Source: CAWJFJ01 sp963800065 (GTDB taxonomy: Bacteria; Actinomycetota; Acidimicrobiia; Acidimicrobiales; UBA8190). From it: a DNA stretch of 64,000 nucleotides. This document shows, one piece after another, positions 58,991-64,000 of the stretch (the stretch's first letter is position 1; every line of letters starts with the position of its first letter). The stretch lies in assembly GCA_963800065.1 (NCBI GenBank), contig CAWCZO010000008.1:682001-746000 (forward strand), read 5' to 3'. The position numbers and the translations under genes were made by a program. Under the pieces are notes generated by a model, which had not been told where the DNA came from, made no database searches, and saw only the letters and a list, made by a program, of their open reading frames with translations.

Positions 58991-60940
58991 ATGGAGCCGA
59001 TCAACTACCGAGACGCTCTACGCCGCCGGTGGCCCGTGGCCATCGCCCTCGCCCTGGTGGGGGCCATCGTCGGTGGTCTCTTCCCCGAGCACGTCCCCTA
59101 TCCGCCCCCGCATACCGAGTATCTGGCCTCCACGTTGATAGCCCAGCCACCGGGATCGAAGGGCGGCTTCCAGGTCTTCAAGTACGACGCCATCAATCCC
59201 AAGGTGATGGCGTCCGCCGCCAAGGCGGCCGGCATCAAGGCCAGGCCCGCCACCCTCGTCGGTGAGATCGTCTACCCCACCTCCAAGAAGGGGAAGAAGA
59301 AGAAGTCGTCGTCCGGCCTGCCGGCGGGCACGCTCAAGGTGGGGATACGGCAGCCGTCGGCCAAGCGTTCGGCCAAGCTGACCAACGACTTCGTCAAAGC
59401 CGTGATCGCCTACATCAACACCGAGAAGGCGGCTCAGCAGAAAGCCTCGCTGGCGCTCGCCGAGGAGAAGGTCTCCAACCTGGCCAACGAGATCCAGAAC
59501 CTCGACAGCCAGATCCTCAGCCTGACGCCGACCACGACCACCACCACGACGACGACGACGACCACCACGACGACCGTGCCGAAGACCACCACCACGACGG
59601 CCGCCCCGGCGGCCTTTCGTGGTGGCGGAGCCGGGACGACGGCGGTGCTCGTCGCCTCGAAGAAGGTGACGAACCCCGACCTGGCCCAGCTCGAGGAACA
59701 GCTCAACGTCCTCAACTCGTCCTACAAGAACGCGCTGACGAACGTGAATTCGTTGAAGCAGAGTCCCGTCCCGAGATCGAACATCGTGGTCCTGCAGGAG
59801 GCGGAGCCCCGGCATTCCACGAAATACGCGGTCAAGACGTCACTCCTGAAACATCACTCGGCGCGGGCCCTGTTGGGCCTCGTGGGCGGCGCCCTGGTGG
59901 GCGTGGGGGTCATCTTCCTGCTCGACGCCCTCAACAAGAGTCTCCGGACGGCCAATCGCACTCAGGAGACGCTCGGATACCTGGTTCTGGCCGAGATACC
60001 GGCGACCGTCGACCCCGGGTCCCGACGGCGCCCGGGCCGGCGTCGGCAGGCGCCTCCGGCCGCCGTCTTCGCCACCTTCAGCGAGCCGGGTTCCGCCGTC
60101 GCCGAGGCGTACCGCATGTTGCGGACGGCGGTTCTCCTGGAGCCGATCGTCGGCCCCGGGACGGCGTCGGGTCCCACCGGCTCGCCCGCCTCACCGGGCT
60201 CGGATCCGGCCGCGACGGCCGCCCGGGGGGAGCCGGCCGGTGGCGGTGCCCCGTCGTCGGAGTCCTCCGCCACCCTCGATCGCAGTGACCGCCAGGTCAT
60301 CCTGGTGGTCTCCGCCGGTGTCGAGCCCACCCGGGCTCTGGTGGTCACCAATCTGGCCGCCGCCTTCGCCGAGGCCGGGGAGTCCGCCCTGATCGTCACC
60401 ACCGCCGACCTGCGCGATCGGGACCGGCTCGACGACACCCTGGTCGTGGCGCCGGTGGGGGCCGAGCCGACGGAGGAAATCGTGAGGGAGTCGACACGGC
60501 CCACCGAGGTCGCCGGTATCCGGAGCCTGGCCTTCAGCAGTGTGATCGGGGGTCCCGGTCAACTGGCCACGCGTGCCCCGGCGGTCCTGGCCGCCACCCG
60601 GCAGATGGCCGACGCCGTCATCGTGGACGCCCCCCTGCTCGCCGTCCATGACGCCGAAGCCCTGGTTCCGGCCGTGGACGTGGTCATCGTCGTGGTCGAG
60701 TCGTGGTGGACGAGGGTCGATCAGGCCACCCGGTCGGGAATCTTCCTGCGCCGCATCGCCGCCCCGGTGCTGGGAGCCGTGCTCACCGAGGTGCGGCTGG
60801 GCCGCAAGGACCTCCGGCGGGTCGTCGAACCGCGGCCGCGCCGCACCGACGTCGAAGACGAGGACCGGCTGGTGGGTGCCTCGCCGATGGGTCGCTTCCG
60901 TCGGAAGAAGGGACGTGACGCCCGATGGTTGGAGGCGTGA
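58991..60940 (+). CDS. Wzz-like polysaccharide co-polymerase fused to a degenerate BY-kinase/ParA-like domain
   Basis: 649 residues. N-terminal Wzz domain: helix WPVAIALALVGAIVGGLFPE, extracytoplasmic coiled coil (ALAEEKVSNLANEIQNLDSQ) interrupted by a run of 15 Thr encoded at about 59530-59575, then TM2 ALLGLVGGALVGVGVIFLLD. The cytoplasmic half has the ATPase fold (AEAYRMLRTAV, VILVVSAGVEPTRALVVTNL, DAVIVDAPLLAVHDAEALVP) but the Walker A GxGKST is replaced by GVEPTRAL and the C-terminal tyrosine cluster is absent. So it probably controls chain length without kinase activity. ATG 58991 with an AGGAGACAGGAACGGGG leader. Confidence 0.85.
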   Translation: MEPINYRDALRRRWPVAIALALVGAIVGGLFPEHVPYPPPHTEYLASTLIAQPPGSKGGFQVFKYDAINPKVMASAAKAAGIKARPATLVGEIVYPTSKKGKKKKSSSGLPAGTLKVGIRQPSAKRSAKLTNDFVKAVIAYINTEKAAQQKASLALAEEKVSNLANEIQNLDSQILSLTPTTTTTTTTTTTTTTTVPKTTTTTAAPAAFRGGGAGTTAVLVASKKVTNPDLAQLEEQLNVLNSSYKNALTNVNSLKQSPVPRSNIVVLQEAEPRHSTKYAVKTSLLKHHSARALLGLVGGALVGVGVIFLLDALNKSLRTANRTQETLGYLVLAEIPATVDPGSRRRPGRRRQAPPAAVFATFSEPGSAVAEAYRMLRTAVLLEPIVGPGTASGPTGSPASPGSDPAATAARGEPAGGGAPSSESSATLDRSDRQVILVVSAGVEPTRALVVTNLAAAFAEAGESALIVTTADLRDRDRLDDTLVVAPVGAEPTEEIVRESTRPTEVAGIRSLAFSSVIGGPGQLATRAPAVLAATRQMADAVIVDAPLLAVHDAEALVPAVDVVIVVVESWWTRVDQATRSGIFLRRIAAPVLGAVLTEVRLGRKDLRRVVEPRPRRTDVEDEDRLVGASPMGRFRRKKGRDARWLEA

Positions 60941-61005
60941 CGCCCCCCATCTGACCCCCCGCCCAATTGCCGCCCAACAGGTGCGGCTGCGGCCGGCCCG
61001 TGCCG

Positions 61006-61011
61006 TACCAT
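61006..61011 (+). promoter_or_regulatory. Candidate -10 box (TACCAT), leaderless
   Basis: TACCAT is 7 nt before ATG 61019. It overlaps the other candidate start, ATG 61010. Confidence 0.45.
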
Positions 61012-61018
61012 GGCACGG

Positions 61019-62017
61019 ATGTGGACCTGGGGGGGAGCACGTGGGTGGCGGGCGCGCGCCGTCTCGGCCACCGTCGCTGTCACCCTGGTGGCCGGCGCCG
61101 TGGTCGCCGTGGTCACGGCGGCGGATGCCGTCGGCCGGCCGCCCACGTCGACGCCGGGCGTGCCGTCGGACCCCGCCCCCGGGGTCGTCGGCGGGCGTGG
61201 CGCCGTGGAGGGTCGTTCCGACGAGCGGAGCGTCTCACCCGCCGCCGGTATGGCTGTCGCCCTCTCGCTCGTCCACCCGGGACCGGCCGGTCCCGGCACC
61301 GCCGCCGCCGACCCCACCGAGGCCGCCGTGGCGGCCCGTCTGATCGCCGCCATCGACGCTGCCTCGGGCGGCCGCTACGCCATCCGCGCCACGCCGGACA
61401 ACGTGGACCTTCTCGAGACGTGGATGGACAATGAAGGGGGATTGTGGGCCGACAACCCCCTCAACACCTCCCTCGACGCCGCCCGCTATCCCCATCAGTT
61501 CACGACCACGGGGGTGGACACGACGATTCCGATCTTCCCCGACATCCAGATCGGAATCGACGCCACCGCCACCACGCTTCTGTCGAGCAGTGCGTACAGG
61601 GGCATCCTCTGGACACTGAGCGAGGGCACGGCCACGTGCGGGGCCTTCGCCCAGGCCGTGATGGCCTCGCCGTGGGCTGCGTCGCACTACGGCGACGACG
61701 CGTCGCACTTCTGTGACGACCAGGGCGGTCCCGGCACGCCCGGCACCGTCGTCACGGCGTGCCTGCGGGTGGGCGATGGCCGCGGCCGGGACGGGCGCCG
61801 TTGGCAGCGCATGCCCGGTGCGTGCGGCCGGGAGACGGCCGGTGCCGGTCGCAGCGGCGTCGGCCGCCGACAACGGCGGAAGCAGCAAGCGGACAGGCCC
61901 GCCCCCCCGTCGCATGGTCGTCGGACCGTCTCGGGTGCCTCTTCCTCCCGGGACCGGCAGCCGCTCGGTCACCTCGGATCGGTGGCCGGGGCCGTCGGGA
62001 ACCGGCACCGCCGGTAG
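61019..62017 (+). CDS. Secreted lysozyme-like protein with unusual basic tail
   Basis: 332 residues. Signal peptide or anchor (AVSATVAVTLVAGAVVAVVT), Pro/Gly linker, then about 125 residues resembling a glycan-hydrolase-type domain: LETWMDNEGGLWADNPLNTS, IPIFPDIQIGIDATATTLLS, YRGILWTLSEGTATCGAFAQ and MASPWAASHYG. The E-G-G...NPLNT pattern recalls actinobacterial and phage lysozyme-like or glucosaminidase-like domains, so the Glu in NEGG may be catalytic. The last 85 residues are Arg/Gly-rich and low in complexity. Its place in the polysaccharide locus suggests wall turnover during export. ATG 61019 preferred over 61010. Confidence 0.6.
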   Translation: MWTWGGARGWRARAVSATVAVTLVAGAVVAVVTAADAVGRPPTSTPGVPSDPAPGVVGGRGAVEGRSDERSVSPAAGMAVALSLVHPGPAGPGTAAADPTEAAVAARLIAAIDAASGGRYAIRATPDNVDLLETWMDNEGGLWADNPLNTSLDAARYPHQFTTTGVDTTIPIFPDIQIGIDATATTLLSSSAYRGILWTLSEGTATCGAFAQAVMASPWAASHYGDDASHFCDDQGGPGTPGTVVTACLRVGDGRGRDGRRWQRMPGACGRETAGAGRSGVGRRQRRKQQADRPAPPSHGRRTVSGASSSRDRQPLGHLGSVAGAVGNRHRR

Positions 62018-62022
62018 TTCCG

Positions 62023-63015
62023 TCAGGAGGCGGCGTCGTCGGGAGCACCGTCTGGGGGGAGGGGTAACTCGCCGCGCCGGCTCTGGTACCGGGGGTTCGC
62101 TCCCAGACGACCGTGCATCCCGTCCCAGAGCCCGTGCAGATAGGCGCGGCGCTCGGCTCGGCTCCCCGCCAGTTGGAGTCGACGTACCGAGTACGCCAGA
62201 TGCCAGGCCAGCCAGCGCCGCTTGCCGTGGCGGCGGGCGAAGGAGAAGAAATTACGGGCCACGTAGTAGGCGCGCCACGCTTCATCGGCATCCACCGGCC
62301 GGTGTGGCGCCAGCGCGTCGGCCCGTCCCTGCGACGTCTGCTGGTCGGCCACGGCACGGGCGGCGCCGGCGTCGACCAGGACCGAGAAGCCGGCGCCCCG
62401 CACCCGGCAGAAGAAGTCGAAGTCCTCGAGTCCGAAGAACCACGCCGGGTCGGGCAGGACACCGGCGTCGATCACGTGGCGCGAGACCAGTGTGGCACCC
62501 CAGCAGGCGACGTCGACGGGAGCCAACGTATCGCCGGCGCCCGCCGGGACCGTGTTCAGCGTGTGGCCGCCGTGGGCCGTGAAGGTCCGTCCGTAGGCGA
62601 CGACGGCGCCGACGGGTGAACCGTCGTCTCGTTGCGACGACGCCCGGGTCACGAGTCCGGCCACCCGAGGAACGGGGAAGTCGAAGAGGCCCACGTCGTC
62701 CTCGCACAGGTAGGCCCACGAGATGGAGGGATCGGCGAAGACGGCGGCCAGGCCGTGGCGGAATGCTGCCGCCGGACCGGCGTTGGTGGCCATCCGGTGC
62801 ATGCGGACGCGGCTCTCGAGTTCCTCGTCATCGAGACCGCCGTCGCCGTTCACGACCACGACGACGTGGTCGGGGTCGAATCCCTCCACCTCGAGCAGTG
62901 ACCGGACCAGGTCTCCGGCCAAGCGGCGCCGGCGGTACGTCACGACCACGGCGGCGACACTCCCGGGCAGCCGGTCGGCGTCAGGCGCCGCGCCCTGCCC
63001 GCCGCGTCCTGTCAC
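62023..63015 (-). CDS. GT2 family glycosyltransferase (rhamnosyl/galactofuranosyl-type)
   Basis: 330-residue GT-A enzyme. VAAVVVTYRRRRLAGDLVRS (nucleotide-binding strand), VVVVNGDGGLDDEELESR, TNAGPAAAFRHGLA, the acidic WAYLCEDDVGLFDFPVPRV (EDD in place of DDD), then VDVACWGATLVSRHVID and FFGLEDFDFFCRVRGAGFSV match GT2 enzymes such as GlfT or rhamnosyltransferases. GTG 63015 has TAAAGT 6 nt upstream on its strand. It converges on the lysozyme-like gene (5 nt between stops) and diverges from the next GT. Confidence 0.86.
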   Translation of the reverse strand: MTGRGGQGAAPDADRLPGSVAAVVVTYRRRRLAGDLVRSLLEVEGFDPDHVVVVVNGDGGLDDEELESRVRMHRMATNAGPAAAFRHGLAAVFADPSISWAYLCEDDVGLFDFPVPRVAGLVTRASSQRDDGSPVGAVVAYGRTFTAHGGHTLNTVPAGAGDTLAPVDVACWGATLVSRHVIDAGVLPDPAWFFGLEDFDFFCRVRGAGFSVLVDAGAARAVADQQTSQGRADALAPHRPVDADEAWRAYYVARNFFSFARRHGKRRWLAWHLAYSVRRLQLAGSRAERRAYLHGLWDGMHGRLGANPRYQSRRGELPLPPDGAPDDAAS

Positions 63016-63018
63016 GCT

Positions 63019-63029
63019 GGTACTTTACC
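63019..63029. promoter_or_regulatory. Symmetric divergent promoter GGTACTTTACC
   Basis: The 11-bp near-palindrome contains TACTTT (63021-63026) for the right-hand gene, 5 nt before ATG 63032, and on the other strand TAAAGT (63027-63022), 6 nt before GTG 63015. Two glycosyltransferase genes thus appear to share overlapping -10 boxes, both leaderless, with only 16 bp between start codons. Confidence 0.55.
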
Positions 63030-63031
63030 CG

Positions 63032-63868
63032 ATGATCAGTGTCGTTCTGCCGGTGCGCGACGGGCTGCCCTGGCTCGACGCGCAGCTCGACGCGCTGACC
63101 GCCCAGCACTGCGATGTCCCGTGGGAGATCGTGGTGGCGGACAACGGTTCGAGCGATGGCAGTGTGGCTCTGGCCCGGGCGTGGGCGGACCGGTCCGGTC
63201 GCATACGCGTCCTAGACGCATCGACGACTCCCGGTCCGGCGGCGGCGCGCAACGCCGGCGTTCGTGCCGCCCGGGGTGACCTGCTGGCCTTCTGCGATGC
63301 CGACGACGTCGTCCAGCCCGGATGGTTGCAGGCCTGTGTCGGGGCGCTGGCGGACTCCGACGTGGTGGCCGGCGCCTTCGACATGGCATCTCTGAACGGT
63401 ACGGGTGTCCATGAGCCCGCACCGGCGGCGACCACCCAGCTCGGCTTCCTCCCCGCCGGTCTGGCCGCCAATCTGGCCGTGCGTCGTCCCGCCTTCGAGG
63501 CGGTCGGTGGGTTCTGCGAGGAGCTGTTCGTGGGCGAGGACATCGACCTCTCCTGGCGCCTGCAACTGGAGGGCTACCGATTCTCGGTGGCCCGGGGTGC
63601 GGTGGTGGCCAAACGGGAGCCTCCCGGTCTCGGGCCTCTCTTCCGACGGGCTGTCGCCTACGGCCGGTGCGGACCGAGGCTCTACCGGCGGTACCGTCGA
63701 CGCGGGGCCCGGCGTGACCTCGTGGGGACGGTGAAGTCGTGGGCCTGGCTGGTGGTGTCCGTCCCGCGACTGGGTCGGGCCGACGTCCGTCGCCGTTGGG
63801 TGCGGGCGGCGGGGGTGCGACTCGGCCGGCTGGTCGGATCGGCGGGTGAGCGCGTCTTCTTCCCTTGA
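63032..63868 (+). CDS. GT2 family glycosyltransferase
   Basis: 278 residues, cytoplasmic or membrane-associated. MISVVLPVRDGLPWLDAQLD, IVVADNGSSDGSVALARAWA, GPAAARNAGVRAARGDLLAF then CDADD (the metal-binding DxD), and the acceptor-region SWRLQLEGYRFSVARGAVV with GEDIDLSWR are classic. The C-terminus is basic with a Trp/Val hydrophobic helix (KSWAWLVVSVPRLG) that may attach it to the membrane. Sugar specificity unknown. Confidence 0.88.
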   Translation: MISVVLPVRDGLPWLDAQLDALTAQHCDVPWEIVVADNGSSDGSVALARAWADRSGRIRVLDASTTPGPAAARNAGVRAARGDLLAFCDADDVVQPGWLQACVGALADSDVVAGAFDMASLNGTGVHEPAPAATTQLGFLPAGLAANLAVRRPAFEAVGGFCEELFVGEDIDLSWRLQLEGYRFSVARGAVVAKREPPGLGPLFRRAVAYGRCGPRLYRRYRRRGARRDLVGTVKSWAWLVVSVPRLGRADVRRRWVRAAGVRLGRLVGSAGERVFFP

Positions 63869-63907
63869 CCGGGAGCAGGTCATGGCCGGGCCCGGACGTC
63901 CGGCCAT

Positions 63908-63913
63908 TAGAAT
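63908..63913 (+). promoter_or_regulatory. Candidate -10 box (TAGAAT), leaderless
   Basis: TAGAAT is 6 nt before GTG 63920, with no ribosome binding site. Confidence 0.45.
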
Positions 63914-63919
63914 GCGGGC

Positions 63920-64000
63920 GTGGAACAGCCCTCCGGAGGCGTCGACACGGCGCCTCCCGGGCGCCGTCCGCGGGTCCTGATCGTCATCAAGTGCCTGGGA
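63920..64000 (+). CDS. Probable glycosyltransferase, 5' end only
   Basis: The first 27 codons are present: a Pro/Gly/Arg-rich lead followed by RPRVLIVIKCLG, the first beta strand and loop commonly seen at the N-terminus of GT4-type (GT-B) glycosyltransferases, where GG and AE residues would follow. The gene runs off the window, so identity is tentative and rests on this short strand and on its place after two other glycosyltransferase genes. GTG 63920 is supported by TAGAAT upstream. Confidence 0.45.
   Translation, partial: MEQPSGGVDTAPPGRRPRVLIVIKCLG

Noticed and set aside
61740..62017. A fifth +1 frameshift in the lysozyme-like gene, since another frame looks less Arg-rich here
   Set aside because: The alternative frame has no stop before it runs deep into the opposite-strand glycosyltransferase gene, and no conserved motif continues in it.

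Overview
The window looks like chromosomal DNA from a GC-rich actinobacterium, most likely a member of the Acidimicrobiia. The evidence is a strong preference for G or C in third codon positions, many GTG starts and 4-nt start/stop overlaps, a mycothiol synthase (mshD), a class E sortase with LAFTG substrates, the actinobacterial gene order rel-hisS-aspS ... alaS-ruvX-mltG-aroE, and a secreted peptidase with 42-residue GYWLVASDGGIFAFGDA repeats, which I associate with Acidimicrobiia. I see no tRNA, rRNA, CRISPR array, phage or insertion sequence.

Layout. 1-13.3 kb is a forward housekeeping block: the 3' end of rel, hisS, aspS, rarA, a secreted S53 peptidase, two small envelope-type proteins, alaS, ruvX, mltG and aroE. 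13.3-24 kb holds a secreted unknown, an MscS-type channel, rodA, a frameshifted bifunctional-nuclease gene, a second SEDS protein, ppk1, a YbhN/AglD-type membrane protein, an AI-2E-family transporter and a polyprenol-phosphate sugar transferase. 24-33.9 kb holds an OmpR-type two-component pair, an alpha/beta hydrolase, an acyl-CoA dehydrogenase, a PASTA lipoprotein, a MaoC-type hydratase, a VIT1-like transporter, a polytopic membrane protein, mshD and nth.

34-44.3 kb holds a LAFTG surface protein and then the histidine operon hisD-C-B-H-A-F, a GroES-like gene, hisI, trpE and ygfZ. 44.3-54 kb is the most unusual part: a frameshifted gene joining a degenerate GGDEF-like domain to a LuxR-type helix-turn-helix, a sulfotransferase plus glycosyltransferase-like pair, two further LAFTG proteins around a class E sortase, a secreted unknown and an L,D-transpeptidase. 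53.9-64 kb is a polysaccharide locus: a sugar epimerase and a CapD-like epimerase (both frameshifted), a UDP-sugar dehydrogenase, a Wzz-like protein with a degenerate ATPase domain, a lysozyme-like secreted protein and three glycosyltransferases, the last cut by the window edge.

Working together: the SEDS proteins, MltG, the L,D-transpeptidase, the sortase and the lysozyme-like protein build or remodel peptidoglycan. The sortase probably fixes the LAFTG proteins to it. The 54-64 kb genes, perhaps with the sulfotransferase pair, make and decorate a surface glycan. Two recurring signals deserve attention. Many genes have a TANNNT box only 5-9 nt before the start codon, which suggests leaderless transcripts. 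Four separate genes each carry one apparent extra base, which may be sequence error or real decay.
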